A DNA stretch of 64,000 bases from Fictibacillus macauensis ZFHKF-1 (GCF_000269865.1 NZ_AKKV01000019.1:216698-280697); one strand, 5' to 3'. Shown: positions 44,380-56,725, counted from the first letter of the stretch. A program made the numbers and translations. Notes: generated by a model from the letters alone, not told the origin.

Positions 44380-45165
44380 ATGTCTACACCAAATTTAAAG
44401 ATTGAAAACCTACGTGTTTCGATTGAAGACAAAGAAATCATCAAAGGTCTGAACCTTGAAATAAATGGTGGCGAAATCCACGCAATCATGGGGCCAAACG
44501 GTACAGGGAAATCAACGCTTTCCTCTGCACTTATGGGACATCCGAAATACGAAGTAACAGAAGGTACGGCAACAATGAACGGTGAAGATCTACTTGATAT
44601 GGAAGTAGACGAGCGTGCGAAGTCTGGTCTCTTCTTGGCAATGCAATACCCAAGTGAAGTAAGCGGTATTACGAACGCAGATTTCCTACGTTCAGCAGTT
44701 AACGCACGTCGTGAAGAAGGCGATGAAGTTTCTCTTATGAAATTTATTCGTGAGCTTGATAAAAAAATGGACGTTCTTGAAATGGATAACGCGTTTGCAC
44801 ACCGTTATTTAAATGAAGGATTCTCTGGTGGAGAAAAGAAACGTAATGAAATCCTTCAATTAATGATGATTCAACCGAAAATTGCGATTCTTGATGAAAT
44901 CGATTCAGGTCTTGATATCGATGCATTGAAAGTCGTTGCAAAAGGTGTAAATGAAATGAGAAGCAATGACTTTGGTTGCTTAATCATCACGCATTACCAA
45001 CGTCTACTAAACTACATTACACCTGATAAAGTACACGTAATGATGCAAGGACGTATTGTGAAATCTGGCGGCCCTGAATTGGCTCAGCGTCTTGAAGCTG
45101 AAGGCTATGACTGGATTAAAGAAGAGCTTGGAATCGAAGACGAAACTGTAGGCCAAGAAGCGTAA
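44380..45165 (+). CDS. sufC: Fe-S cluster assembly ATPase SufC
   Basis: A 261-residue ABC-type ATPase of the SufBCD scaffold. Walker A is GPNGTGKST, the signature is FSGGEKKRNEILQ, Walker B is IAILDEIDSGLD and the switch is LIITHYQRLL. It powers cluster building on SufB-SufD. An upstream in-frame ATG at 44365 exists, but ATG 44380 with GATGGAGG fits the family start (MSTPNLKI). First gene of the operon, 21 bp before sufD. Confidence 0.96.
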   Translation: MSTPNLKIENLRVSIEDKEIIKGLNLEINGGEIHAIMGPNGTGKSTLSSALMGHPKYEVTEGTATMNGEDLLDMEVDERAKSGLFLAMQYPSEVSGITNADFLRSAVNARREEGDEVSLMKFIRELDKKMDVLEMDNAFAHRYLNEGFSGGEKKRNEILQLMMIQPKIAILDEIDSGLDIDALKVVAKGVNEMRSNDFGCLIITHYQRLLNYITPDKVHVMMQGRIVKSGGPELAQRLEAEGYDWIKEELGIEDETVGQEA

Positions 45166-45186
45166 GCAAGTTAGGAGGGTTTGTCC

Positions 45187-48141
<2,955 letters not shown>

Positions 48142-48144
48142 TAG

Positions 48145-48197
48145 GGAGGAAGACGAAGGGTTCGTCTCCTTGTTTTCCTATTGTGCTATGCTACAAT
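48145..48197 (+). promoter_or_regulatory. sufU-sufB intergenic hairpin and possible internal promoter
   Basis: AGACGAA / TTCGTCT (48151-48167) forms a stem followed by CCTTGTTTTCC, a weak attenuator-like terminator. Downstream, TTGTTT (48170-48175), 16 bp and an extended TGCTACAAT (48189-48197) form a candidate promoter. Together they could set SufB levels apart from the upstream genes. Confidence 0.45.
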
Positions 48198-48251
48198 AAG
48201 AATGATCGTGCTCTTGCACTACGGGTAGATCCTTTAAGGAGGTTTTTAACG

Positions 48252-49649
48252 ATGGCTAAAAAAATGCCAGAAATCGGCGAATACAAATATGGTTTTCGCG
48301 ATAAAGACGTTTCCATTTTCCGTTCAAAACGCGGATTAACGAAAGAAGTAGTAGAAGAAATCTCCAATATGAAAAACGAACCAGAGTGGATGCTTGACTT
48401 CCGTTTGAAATCTTTGGAGCAATTTTATAAAATGCCAATGCCTCAATGGGGCGGTAACTTAAAAGACTTAAACTTCGATGATATTACGTACTATGTAAAA
48501 CCATCTGAGAAGTCTGAAAAGTCATGGGATGAAGTACCACCGGAAATTAAAGCAACGTTTGATAAGCTTGGTATTCCGGAAGCTGAGCAAAAATACCTTG
48601 CGGGTGTTTCTGCGCAATATGAGTCTGAAGTTGTGTATCACAACATGAAAGAAGACTTAAGCGATCTTGGTATTTTATTTACAGATACAGATACGGCGCT
48701 TAAAGAGCACGAAGAGATTTTCAAACAATACTTCGGCACAATTATTCCGCCGACTGATAACAAGTTTGCTGCACTTAACTCGGCTGTATGGTCTGGTGGC
48801 TCCTTCATTTACGTACCAAAAGGTGTGAAATGTGATACGCCACTTCAAGCTTACTTCCGTATTAACTCTGAAAACATGGGTCAATTCGAACGTACGCTGA
48901 TCATTGCGGATGAAGATAGCTCTGTTCACTACGTAGAAGGTTGTACAGCTCCTGTTTATTCAACTAACTCACTTCATAGTGCGGTTGTTGAAATCATCGT
49001 TAAGAAAAACGCCTATGCGCGTTACACAACGATTCAAAACTGGGCAAACAACATTTATAACCTTGTTACAAAACGTGCGGTAGCTGAAGAAAATGCAACG
49101 ATGGAATGGGTAGATGGCAACATCGGTTCCCGTCTAACGATGAAATATCCAGCGGTTATTATGAAAGGCCGTGGCGCAAAAGGGACGATTCTTTCCATTG
49201 CGATTGCAGGGAAAGGTCAACACCAAGATGCAGGTGCGAAAGTTGTTCACCTTGCACCAGATTGCTCATCTACCATCGTATCTAAATCAATTTCTAAGCA
49301 TGGTGGTAAAGTAACGTATCGTGGGATTTCTCACTTTGGACGTCGTTCAGAAGGCTCTAAATCCAATATTAAATGTGATACATTGATTATGGATAACCAG
49401 TCTACATCTGATACAATTCCATACAATGAAATCTTAAATAACAATATTACACTTGAACATGAAGCAACGGTTTCTAAAGTATCTGAAGATCAATTGTTCT
49501 ACTTAATGAGCCGTGGTATTTCAGAACAAGAAGCAACAGAAATGATCGTAATGGGCTTCATCGAGCCATTTACGAAAGAACTACCGATGGAATATGCGGT
49601 AGAAATGAACCGTCTCATCAAGTTCGAGATGGAAGGTTCAATCGGTTAA
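48252..49649 (+). CDS. sufB: Fe-S cluster assembly protein SufB
   Basis: A 465-residue scaffold on which the cluster is built. Characteristic blocks are [29 protein letters not shown] (read in two parts), [51 protein letters not shown] and [21 protein letters not shown]. The ATG at 48252 follows AAGGAGG. Last gene of the operon; a terminator follows. The open frame extends farther upstream to 48081 but this is read-through of the intergenic region. Confidence 0.96.
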   Translation: MAKKMPEIGEYKYGFRDKDVSIFRSKRGLTKEVVEEISNMKNEPEWMLDFRLKSLEQFYKMPMPQWGGNLKDLNFDDITYYVKPSEKSEKSWDEVPPEIKATFDKLGIPEAEQKYLAGVSAQYESEVVYHNMKEDLSDLGILFTDTDTALKEHEEIFKQYFGTIIPPTDNKFAALNSAVWSGGSFIYVPKGVKCDTPLQAYFRINSENMGQFERTLIIADEDSSVHYVEGCTAPVYSTNSLHSAVVEIIVKKNAYARYTTIQNWANNIYNLVTKRAVAEENATMEWVDGNIGSRLTMKYPAVIMKGRGAKGTILSIAIAGKGQHQDAGAKVVHLAPDCSSTIVSKSISKHGGKVTYRGISHFGRRSEGSKSNIKCDTLIMDNQSTSDTIPYNEILNNNITLEHEATVSKVSEDQLFYLMSRGISEQEATEMIVMGFIEPFTKELPMEYAVEMNRLIKFEMEGSIG

Positions 49650-49659
49650 GACCGTATGC

Positions 49660-49697
49660 AGAAGGCGAACTTTTTATAGTTCGTCTTCTTCTATTTT
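49660..49697 (+). terminator. Terminator of the suf operon
   Basis: AGAAGGCGAAC / GTTCGTCTTCT stem with an 8-nt T-rich loop, followed by TCTATTTT. Confidence 0.85.
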
Positions 49698-49727
49698 GGT
49701 AGACGATATGTAAAGTAGGTGGGAAAC

Positions 49728-49880
49728 GTGGGTAAATATCAATTAGATCAAAAAGGTAAAGTAGCTGTGGCAAAATATCATGAAAAAAATCAACCTGTTA
49801 AAGGTGATAAAAAGGAACGCCTTGAAAAAATGCGTGCAGCATATTTGAACAAAAAGCAAAAACAAGCAGAGCAAAAATAG
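49728..49880 (+). CDS. Small basic protein of 50 residues, function unknown
   Basis: A GTG at 49728 follows GTAGGTGGG. The product is MGKYQLDQKGKVAVAKYHEK, then KNQPVKGDKKERLEKMR-type Lys-rich sequence ending in QKQKQAEQK; strongly basic, hydrophilic and helical, without Cys. It has a proper ribosome site, no other gene overlapping and its own terminator. Likely a genuine small Bacillus protein, too short for many gene finders. Nucleic-acid or ribosome binding is a guess from charge alone. Confidence 0.6.
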   Translation: MGKYQLDQKGKVAVAKYHEKNQPVKGDKKERLEKMRAAYLNKKQKQAEQK

Positions 49881-49891
49881 TGTTCTGTACT

Positions 49892-49938
49892 AACCCGAAG
49901 AACAGCTTTTAATCAGAGCTTGTTTCTTCGGGTTTTTA
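49892..49938 (+). terminator. Terminator after the 50-residue ORF
   Basis: AACCCGAAGAA / TTCTTCGGGTT stem, loop of about 20 nt that can itself pair (AGCTTT / AGAGCT), and T-run. Confidence 0.85.
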
Positions 49939-50041
49939 GTTGCAGGAAAAAAGTAGTCTATAGCGGAATAGTACAATGAATAAGCAGCATGGCATTCGAC
50001 GTAATCTGTGAGAAAACGAATGATGCTAAAGGGGAGATCGT

Positions 50042-50986
50042 ATGGGTGCAAATTTCATAAAAGAAGGCTTTAAACGAGCAATAGCATTTATACCAACATC
50101 AGCACGACCGCTTGAAAAAGCACGGTTTCACTATTTATTTGCAGGTGGAAGTAATCAAGAAGTTATTTCTGCTTTAAAAACGTATCAAAATGAGGACGGT
50201 GGCTTTGGTCATGGTATTGAACCTGACTTTAGGATGCCGCTGTCCTCGCCGATGGCGACTTGGGCAGCAGCTCAGCTTTTATATGAATGTGGTGCGACAG
50301 CACAAGATCACATCATACAAACGATGAAACGCTATTTGCTCGCAACAATTGATGAAGAAACCGGCATGTGGCCTACGGTGTTACCACAAAACAATGAGTA
50401 TCCGCATGCGCCGTGGTGGCATTGGTCGCCCGATGCGCAAGCGCAATGGATGTTTAACCCTAGCGTGGAATTAGCAGCTTATTTAGTTCATTGGTCAAAA
50501 GCGGACAGTTCCGAGGCAGAAGTAGGTTGGCAAATCATCCATAAAGCTGTTCAGTCGCTAATGAAGCGAGATACGATGGATTTTCATGAAGTCAATAACT
50601 ATCAGCAGTTTTTACGCATCATATCCCCTCATCTTGCAACATTCGAAAGAGAGAGTCCCTATTCCTTAGAAGAAGTTTCACAGAAAATCATAAGGCTAGC
50701 TAAGAAGTGTGTCGATCTTAATCCAACCACGTGGAACGAAGGCTATAAACCGTTGCCGTTAGATTTTATCGATCGTCCTGACCATCCTTTATGTACTGTG
50801 TTTGGTTCACTCGTGGAGGAGAACTTTTCATTTTATCGTGAACAAATGAATACAGAAGGTGTTTGGGACATTTCATGGAGCTGGGGAAATGGTGAAGAGG
50901 ACGCTGAACAGGCAAGACGCGAATGGCAAGGCATTCTTGCCATCAATCGCTATAAAAAGTATCAAGCATTTGGGTATTTGGCGTAA
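50042..50986 (+). CDS. Terpenoid-cyclase-like (alpha/alpha barrel) protein, function unknown
   Basis: A 314-residue protein with the prenyltransferase/squalene-cyclase-like repeat motif LKTYQNEDGGFGHGIEPD near residues 45-62 and further Trp/Gly-rich repeats (TGMWPTVLPQNNEYPHAP, WHWSPDAQAQWMFNPSVELAAYLV). The pattern suggests an alpha-toroid, but no catalytic DxDD is seen, so cyclase activity is not claimed. No signal peptide. The ATG follows AAAGGGGAG. Monocistronic, with a terminator after it. Confidence 0.7.
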   Translation: MGANFIKEGFKRAIAFIPTSARPLEKARFHYLFAGGSNQEVISALKTYQNEDGGFGHGIEPDFRMPLSSPMATWAAAQLLYECGATAQDHIIQTMKRYLLATIDEETGMWPTVLPQNNEYPHAPWWHWSPDAQAQWMFNPSVELAAYLVHWSKADSSEAEVGWQIIHKAVQSLMKRDTMDFHEVNNYQQFLRIISPHLATFERESPYSLEEVSQKIIRLAKKCVDLNPTTWNEGYKPLPLDFIDRPDHPLCTVFGSLVEENFSFYREQMNTEGVWDISWSWGNGEEDAEQARREWQGILAINRYKKYQAFGYLA

Positions 50987-51000
50987 AGCAGTGATAGTGA

Positions 51001-51033
51001 AAACCCCCTCTTTCAATGGAAGAGGGGGTTTTA
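51001..51033 (+). terminator. Terminator after the terpenoid-cyclase-like gene
   Basis: AAACCCCCTCTT / AAGAGGGGGTTT stem with a 6-nt loop and T-run. Confidence 0.93.
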
Positions 51034-51168
51034 CAACGTGCATGCGGGAGCTCATTTGAAAGTACTGTTCCTGTTCTTCTTTTGTTATAATACTAGAATA
51101 TATACATAACGGCGGTTTAGTTTACTTTCCGTAATGACAGGTATAGACTTCTAAAGAGAGGTGTTTTT

Positions 51169-52014
51169 ATGATATCAATCGGTGTAACTGGCTGGGGCGA
51201 TCATGATTCGCTATATCAAGCAGGAACACGGTCGACAGATAAATTAAGAACATACAGCAGTTATTTTCCCGTTGTGGAGGTTGATTCGTCTTTTTATGCA
51301 ATTCAACCACAGCGAAATTACGAGAAATGGATCAAAGAAACACCTGATAATTTTTCTTTTATCGTCAAGGCGTATCAAGGCATGACGGGCCATGCACGAA
51401 GTGAGGTACCGTTTTCTTCGCATAAAGAAATGTTTGATGCCTTTAAAGAGTCGCTGCAACCGTTGTTGGACGCGCATAAGCTCAAAGCCGTCCTCTTTCA
51501 ATATCCACCGTGGTTTCAATGTACGAAAGAAAATGTACAAATACTACGTACGACGCGTCAAATCATGGGAGATTTACCACTTGCCTTAGAGTTTCGTAAT
51601 CAGACGTGGTTTACGGAGGAGCGTAGAGAGGCGACACTATCCTTTATGAAAAGTGAAGGGTGGATTCATACGGTGTGTGATGAGCCCCAAGCAGGACAGG
51701 GCTCTGTACCAATCGTAGCGGCAACGACATCAAAAGAAATGGCACTCGTGCGCTTACACGGACGAAACGTGCATGGATGGGTCAATCAAGGACAGCCTAA
51801 TTGGCGTGATGTTCGTTATTTATATCGTTATAATGAAAAAGAATTGTTACAATGGCAACAGTATGTGGAACAATTACAGAAAGAAACGAAAGACGTGGTC
51901 GTTCTTTTTAATAACAATTCAGGTGGCGATGCGGCAGATAATGCCCGCTCCTTCATTTCCATGCTTCAGATTGAATATGATGGACTATCGCCACGACAAA
52001 TGAACTTATTTTAA
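51169..52014 (+). CDS. yunF: DUF72 family protein YunF
   Basis: A 281-residue DUF72 TIM-barrel-like protein. Blocks: IGVTGWGDHDSLY, FPVVEVDSSFYAIQP, FSFIVKAYQGMTGH, LKAVLFQYPPWFQ, ALEFRNQTWF and VRLHGRNVHGWV. B. subtilis YunF belongs to the same family and is a neighbour of yunD and yunC there too. Some DUF72 proteins are thought to be nucleic-acid or nucleotide enzymes, but no reaction is established. The ATG follows AGAGAGGTG. Confidence 0.88.
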   Translation: MISIGVTGWGDHDSLYQAGTRSTDKLRTYSSYFPVVEVDSSFYAIQPQRNYEKWIKETPDNFSFIVKAYQGMTGHARSEVPFSSHKEMFDAFKESLQPLLDAHKLKAVLFQYPPWFQCTKENVQILRTTRQIMGDLPLALEFRNQTWFTEERREATLSFMKSEGWIHTVCDEPQAGQGSVPIVAATTSKEMALVRLHGRNVHGWVNQGQPNWRDVRYLYRYNEKELLQWQQYVEQLQKETKDVVVLFNNNSGGDAADNARSFISMLQIEYDGLSPRQMNLF

Positions 52015-52042
52015 GAAACCCCGTTAGCAAGTGAGGACTCCT

Positions 52043-53413
52043 ATGACAAAAACAGTAACTATCTATCATACGAATGACATTCATAGTCATTTTGAAAATT
52101 GGCCAATAATCGTTCAAAACATTCATCAAGCAAGAGAAGAAGCCGAGCAAGCTGGGTCTTCTTTTCTTTATTTCGATTGTGGAGATTTTTTAGATCGAGC
52201 GCATCCGCTAACAGAAGGAACGCTCGGAACAGGCAATACGGAGCTCTTAAATGGAGCCGCTGTTGATGCGGTCACGATCGGCAATAACGAGGGCATTACC
52301 CTCACGAAAGAGGAGCTTAACCAGCTGTATGATAAGGCGTCGTTTCCGATTCTTGTTAGCAATCTGTTTCAAGAAGATGGCACGCGACCCGCATGGGCAC
52401 AGCCGACGAAAATCTTTCATACAAACGGTTTAAAAATTGGTGTCACAGGGGTTACGGTTAGCTATCCTGATTTCTATGGATCGTTAAATTGGAAGGTGAC
52501 GGATCCCTTTAGTGAGCTCTCCACCATTTTGCCTAATCTTCGCGCAACGTGTGATCTTGTCATCGTACTGTCTCATTTAGGGTTACGTGATGATGAAAAG
52601 ATGGCAGCGATGTTTGACGGCATCGACGTAATTCTTGGTGCTCATACACATCACGTTTTGCCCCAAGGGAAGACCGTTGGCACCACACTGATTGCGCAAA
52701 CGGGAAAATACGGACAATATGTAGGTGCCGTAACACTCGATATAAATGAGACAACGCTACAAAAAAAAGCTACGCTTATTGCGTTAGACAACTTAGAACG
52801 CGACCCTAGCACGGTTGCGCTCCTAGCTCAGCAAGAACAGCGGGGTCAAGAACAATTGCAAGAAGTTATTACGGTTCTAGAAGAGCCATTAACAGTGTCG
52901 TGGACAGCGCCTTGTCATTTCTCACAACTTATGGCTGATGCTTTGAGCGAATGGTGTGAAGAGCCGATCGCAATGATCAATGCAGGTGTGCTTCTGCAAG
53001 GGTTGCCAGCAGGCCCTGTTACAAAAGGGGATTTACATCGCATCTGCCCACATCCCATTAATCCTTGTATCGTTTCATTATCTGGTCGTGAGCTGCAGGA
53101 AACGATTAGCATCGGACTAAGTGAAGAAATGATGACAAAAGAAGTGAAAGGCTTTGGCTTTCGAGGGGTTATGATGGGAAGGCTCGTTTTTACGGGTATT
53201 GAGGTAGATGAAGCATTGTTACAAACAGAGCCTGACCGCAGCATTACTGTACGTGGTAAAGCGTTACAGCCTGAGGCTACGTATCAGGTGGCGCTTTTAG
53301 ATATGTTTACTTTTGGTAAGTTATTTCCAGCCGTTGCACAAAGTCATATGAAACAATTTTTATTGCCAGAAACGCTACGTGACTTGCTAGCTTGGAAGCT
53401 ACAAAAAAGATAA
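52043..53413 (+). CDS. yunD: 5'-nucleotidase-like metallophosphoesterase YunD
   Basis: A 456-residue UshA/5'-nucleotidase-family protein without a signal peptide, so cytoplasmic. Metal motifs: IYHTNDIHSHFENWP, LYFDCGDFLDRAHP, TIGNNEG (asparagine motif in place of GNHE), VLSHLGLRDDEKMA and VILGAHTHHVLP, followed by the C-terminal substrate domain. It probably acts on nucleotides or NAD-type compounds; substrate unproved. The ATG at 52043 follows AGTGAGGAC. It is 28 bp after yunF and followed by yunC. Confidence 0.87.
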   Translation: MTKTVTIYHTNDIHSHFENWPIIVQNIHQAREEAEQAGSSFLYFDCGDFLDRAHPLTEGTLGTGNTELLNGAAVDAVTIGNNEGITLTKEELNQLYDKASFPILVSNLFQEDGTRPAWAQPTKIFHTNGLKIGVTGVTVSYPDFYGSLNWKVTDPFSELSTILPNLRATCDLVIVLSHLGLRDDEKMAAMFDGIDVILGAHTHHVLPQGKTVGTTLIAQTGKYGQYVGAVTLDINETTLQKKATLIALDNLERDPSTVALLAQQEQRGQEQLQEVITVLEEPLTVSWTAPCHFSQLMADALSEWCEEPIAMINAGVLLQGLPAGPVTKGDLHRICPHPINPCIVSLSGRELQETISIGLSEEMMTKEVKGFGFRGVMMGRLVFTGIEVDEALLQTEPDRSITVRGKALQPEATYQVALLDMFTFGKLFPAVAQSHMKQFLLPETLRDLLAWKLQKR

Positions 53414-53473
53414 GCAGGGCATTTCACCCCTTTTTTCCTTTTGTCATAGTATGGTGAAAAGGAGAGGGAGTCT

Positions 53474-53776
53474 ATGGTGAAAGAGTATCCTGTCATCATT
53501 GAAGGTAGATCGTTTACAGCGGTATCTGTGGAGCTGCCTAAAACAACGTTGTTAGCTGTTTATAATGACAAAGGCTACATTATGTGTGGTGCTCTTGATG
53601 TGGCATTGTTAAATAAACAGCTAGGCAGCCGAAAGATTGTTGCTGGGCGCGCCACGGGCGTGCGAACAATTGAAGAATTAATGGAGGCGCCGCTTGAATC
53701 GGTAACGACAGAGGCGGAGGCACTCGGCATTTATAAAGGCTTACAAGGCAAGCAAGCACTTCTCTTAATGCTCTAA
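53474..53776 (+). CDS. yunC: DUF1805 family protein YunC
   Basis: A 100-residue protein of the DUF1805 family (B. subtilis YunC). Blocks: FTAVSVELPKTTLLAVYNDKGYIMCGALDVALLN, RKIVAGRATGVRTIEELMEAPLESVT. The family is small, soluble and of unknown function. The ATG follows AAGGAGAGGGAG. In B. subtilis yunB separates it from lytH; here yunB is absent and thyA-dfrA lies in that place. Confidence 0.88.
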   Translation: MVKEYPVIIEGRSFTAVSVELPKTTLLAVYNDKGYIMCGALDVALLNKQLGSRKIVAGRATGVRTIEELMEAPLESVTTEAEALGIYKGLQGKQALLLML

Positions 53777-53778
53777 CG

Positions 53779-53862
53779 AGAAAAACGAACGTTATGTGGC
53801 ACATGGTTACGTCTACCAAAAAAGGTAACCGTCATGGCATCCACACATCCGTTCGTTTTTCT
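53779..53862. terminator. Long nested hairpin after yunC
   Basis: AAAAACGAACG / CGTTCGTTTTT closes a region of about 84 nt in which TGTGG / CCACA and GGTTAC / GTAACC pair again inside. Flanking A-run and T-run make it a bidirectional terminator for yunC and the convergent small gene, but it is much longer than the other terminators here. Confidence 0.75.
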
Positions 53863-53866
53863 GTTA

Positions 53867-54046
53867 TTATTTATAACGACGTTTCGTTACAGCTAAAGAG
53901 AAGAAATTTACGAGTAACACGTACGTAAGCATCATAATGCGTTCGGTATTCTGTAAATAAATATAAACAAGTAGTAAATAGGATCCTGTGATCAAACAAG
54001 CTACTTGTAAGCAGTACATACCTGTAAGAAACTTCCGGAAATCCAA
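53867..54046 (-). CDS. Small two-segment membrane protein, function unknown
   Basis: A 59-residue protein starting at TTG (54046), which lies five bases after GGGGGGAT; the in-frame ATG at 54052 is too close to that site. Two hydrophobic segments (MYCLQVACLITGSYLLLVYI and IMMLTYVLLVNFFSLAV) are followed by KRRYK, a typical positive-inside end. The gene has its own terminator. No family recognised. Confidence 0.6.
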   Translation of the reverse strand: MDFRKFLTGMYCLQVACLITGSYLLLVYIYLQNTERIMMLTYVLLVNFFSLAVTKRRYK

Positions 54047-54229
54047 GGACATCCCCCCTGTATTTCAATCAAAAGTTAACCTCAAAGATAGTATAGCAAC
54101 GTTTGATCAAAAAGGGGATACATTTCATCAATTGTAATAAATTTGATATAAAAATTTAGTTATTACCAATTGAAGAGGAATCATCTTAAAAAACAAGAAC
54201 TACTTAACAGCGGGAAAGGAGGTTCGCTT

Positions 54230-55186
54230 ATGAATCAAGCGGATCACACATATTTACAGCTATGTCGTTACATTTTAGAAAATGGTACAAAAAAAGAAGA
54301 TCGAACAGGAACAGGTACACTTAGCATTTTTGGGTATCAAATGCGCTTTAATTTACAAGAAGGTTTTCCTTTACTAACCACAAAGCGAGTGCCTTTTCGT
54401 TTAATTGCGAGTGAGTTGTTATGGTTTTTAAAAGGAGATACGAACGTACGCTATTTACTGCAACACAATAATCACATTTGGGATGAATGGGGCTTTCAAA
54501 AATGGGTCACTTCCTCTGATTATGATGGACCTGACATGACGAATTTTGGTCTTCGCAGTCAAGAAGATGAGGCTTTTAAAGCGATTTATGAAGCGCAAAT
54601 GCAACGTTACCAAGAAAAAGTTCTTCATGATGATGACTTTGCGGCACTTTATGGTGACTTAGGCAATGTATATGGCAAGCAATGGCGGAGTTGGGAAGGC
54701 GCCAATGGCCAAACGTATGACCAAATTCAATACATCATTCAAGAAATAAAACGAAATCCAGACTCAAGGCGATTAGTATGTTCCGCTTGGAGTGCCTCTG
54801 ACCTAGAGCATCAACAACTGCCTCCGTGTCATTATGCGTTTCAATTTTACGTTGTAGATGGGAAATTAAGCTGTATGTTTAATATGCGGTCAAACGACGT
54901 TTTCCTTGGGTTGCCATTTAACATTGCTTCCTATGCACTGTTAACGCATTTAATTGCTCATGAGTGTCAATTGGACGTTGGCGAGCTGATTTATACGGGT
55001 GCGGATGTACACATTTATAGCAATCATATTGAGCAAGTTCAAACGCAACTAACACGTGATCCAAAAAAATTGCCCACACTCACAATAAAGCCAGGAGTTG
55101 CCTCCATTTTTGACGTTGAACTGGATGATCTTCAGTTAAACGATTATGACCCGCATCCAACGATTAAAGCAAGTGTTGCTGTCTAA
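54230..55186 (+). CDS. thyA: Thymidylate synthase
   Basis: A 318-residue ThyA that methylates dUMP to dTMP using methylenetetrahydrofolate. The nucleophile is Cys200 in [13 protein letters not shown]; other blocks are [48 protein letters not shown] and [20 protein letters not shown]. The length reflects the insert of about 50 residues (around 85-140) found in longer ThyA forms, unlike the 264-residue ThyB of B. subtilis. The ATG at 54230 follows AAAGGAGG; the upstream extension is not translated. It is 15 bp before dfrA. Confidence 0.95.
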   Translation: MNQADHTYLQLCRYILENGTKKEDRTGTGTLSIFGYQMRFNLQEGFPLLTTKRVPFRLIASELLWFLKGDTNVRYLLQHNNHIWDEWGFQKWVTSSDYDGPDMTNFGLRSQEDEAFKAIYEAQMQRYQEKVLHDDDFAALYGDLGNVYGKQWRSWEGANGQTYDQIQYIIQEIKRNPDSRRLVCSAWSASDLEHQQLPPCHYAFQFYVVDGKLSCMFNMRSNDVFLGLPFNIASYALLTHLIAHECQLDVGELIYTGADVHIYSNHIEQVQTQLTRDPKKLPTLTIKPGVASIFDVELDDLQLNDYDPHPTIKASVAV

Positions 55187-55201
55187 AGGGGAGTTGAGCG
55201 T

Positions 55202-55681
55202 ATGATTACATTTGTTGTAGCGATGGATCAAGAGGGGCTGATTGGAGTAGATAATGAGCTTCCATGGCATTTGCCAGCTGATTTACAGCATTTTAAAAAA
55301 GTAACAATGGGCAAACCCATTGTTATGGGACGAAAAACGTATGAATCCATTGGACGGCCCTTACCTGGGCGTGAGAATATTGTTATGACTCGGCAACCAT
55401 CTTATCACATTCCGGGCTGTACGATCGTTCATACGCTAAAAGAGGTGTTAGAGCGAGACGAAGAGGTGTGTGTTATTGGTGGTGCCCATTTATTTCAGCA
55501 ATTTATGCCCTATGTAGATGAAATGTATATTACGGAAATAGAAGAAACGTTTGAAGGGGATACATACTTTCCTGAGTTTGCTCCGTCACAATGGGAATTG
55601 TTGAGTGAACAGCAAGGAATTACTGATGAAAAAAATGTGTATCCTCACCGTTTTTTACACTATAAAAAGAAACAGCGATAA
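55202..55681 (+). CDS. dfrA: Dihydrofolate reductase
   Basis: A 159-residue DHFR that reduces dihydrofolate, the by-product of ThyA, with NADPH. Blocks: FVVAMDQEGLIGVDNELPWHLPADLQHFK (in two parts), VMGRKTYESIGRPLPGRENIVMTR and VCVIGGAHLFQQFMPYVDEMYIT. The active-site acid is the Asp in LPADLQ. Its partner thyA is immediately upstream and the pair forms one operon. The ATG follows GGGGAGTTG. Confidence 0.95.
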   Translation: MITFVVAMDQEGLIGVDNELPWHLPADLQHFKKVTMGKPIVMGRKTYESIGRPLPGRENIVMTRQPSYHIPGCTIVHTLKEVLERDEEVCVIGGAHLFQQFMPYVDEMYITEIEETFEGDTYFPEFAPSQWELLSEQQGITDEKNVYPHRFLHYKKKQR

Positions 55682-55682
55682 A

Positions 55683-55736
55683 GAAAAAGTTCCCATTCTA
55701 AGCGCAGAGTGCGCATAGGTTGGGAACTTTTCTTAT
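55683..55736. terminator. Bidirectional terminator after dfrA
   Basis: AAGAAAAAGTTCCCA / TGGGAACTTTTCTT stem with a loop containing AAGCGCAGAGTGCGC; serves dfrA and the convergent lytH. Confidence 0.92.
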
Positions 55737-56725
55737 TTTTTCAGGCGTTCTTGTCGTTCCCACACCTTTAACGAGGGATACGGATCAAAGGCCCACTCTG
55801 TATACCCGTTATCACGATACATTCCATAATGTAGATGTGGCGGGAATTTCCCAGATGTTCCTGGGGGACCGTAGCCGCTAGAGCCGACATACCCGACAAT
55901 TGTGCCAGGCTTAACGATATCGCCTTTTTGTATGTCTTTATGGAAACTAGAAAGGTGAGCGTAGTAATGATAAATATTGTTAATATCTCGAATGCCAATG
56001 CGCCAGCCGCCAAAGCGATTCCAGCCTTTTGTTTCAACAACCCCATAGGAAGCTGCTTTAACAGGAACACCGTAATCAGCAAAAATATCAGTGCCTTCAT
56101 GGATGCGACGCCCTCCATATCCTCTACGAGCTCCCCAAGTATCTCGATAGCTATAGTTGGCGTGAAGAGGAACGACGAAAGAATGATCATGAAGCGCAAC
56201 AGTTCCATACGTCTTATACACACTTGCATTTTGCATAATCATGCTGACGGCCTTATCTCGTTTATAATAATTCCATAAGCCAATTGCAACGTTTTCTTTG
56301 TCAAAGCCATAAGGCATGAGTTTCTTGGCAAAGGAATACAGAAGATCTTCATCATCATCGGGATTTGCGATGCCGTCATTGTTGCCATCAAGACCCACGC
56401 CACCGAACAGCATAATGGATTGTGGATTGCGATCGGTAAGCACTGGATTAAGAGGACCTACCCATTGTAATCCAGAAAAATATATACCGATGACACCAGT
56501 GGGTTTGCCTTTTTCTCTGCTCGTTAACCGGATACTACGCTCATATTGATCAACTCCTGCGTAATAGTACCACGGAATCGAGGTAACAGTTTCCATTTTT
56601 TTGTACAGTGCGAGGCGCTGCACATCGGTCGGGCTATAGGTTCGTTGTTGCGCTAACGAACGGTGAGGATGTTGAGCGCACAACGATCCGAGCAAAAGGA
56701 TCATAACGATACACTTTTTTAACAT
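55733..56725 (-). CDS. lytH: L-Ala-D-Glu peptidase LytH (M23 family)
   Basis: A 330-residue exported zinc endopeptidase that trims spore cortex side chains to single L-alanine in B. subtilis (YunA/LytH). The signal peptide is CIVMILLLGSLCAQ-like at the N-terminus. The M23 domain near residues 200-315 has GRRIHEGTDIFADYGVPVKA (zinc His and Asp), NIYHYYAHLSSFHK and PPHLHYGMYRDNG (HxH). Sporulation-specific expression is expected; no clear sigma-K promoter could be read. In B. subtilis it also sits between the yun genes and lipA. Confidence 0.92.
   Translation of the reverse strand: MLKKCIVMILLLGSLCAQHPHRSLAQQRTYSPTDVQRLALYKKMETVTSIPWYYYAGVDQYERSIRLTSREKGKPTGVIGIYFSGLQWVGPLNPVLTDRNPQSIMLFGGVGLDGNNDGIANPDDDEDLLYSFAKKLMPYGFDKENVAIGLWNYYKRDKAVSMIMQNASVYKTYGTVALHDHSFVVPLHANYSYRDTWGARRGYGGRRIHEGTDIFADYGVPVKAASYGVVETKGWNRFGGWRIGIRDINNIYHYYAHLSSFHKDIQKGDIVKPGTIVGYVGSSGYGPPGTSGKFPPHLHYGMYRDNGYTEWAFDPYPSLKVWERQERLKK

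Noticed and set aside
44235..44380. Fur or PerR box in the suf promoter region
   Set aside because: AT-rich stretches such as GAATGAGAATAAATTGAGAA match the consensus only poorly.
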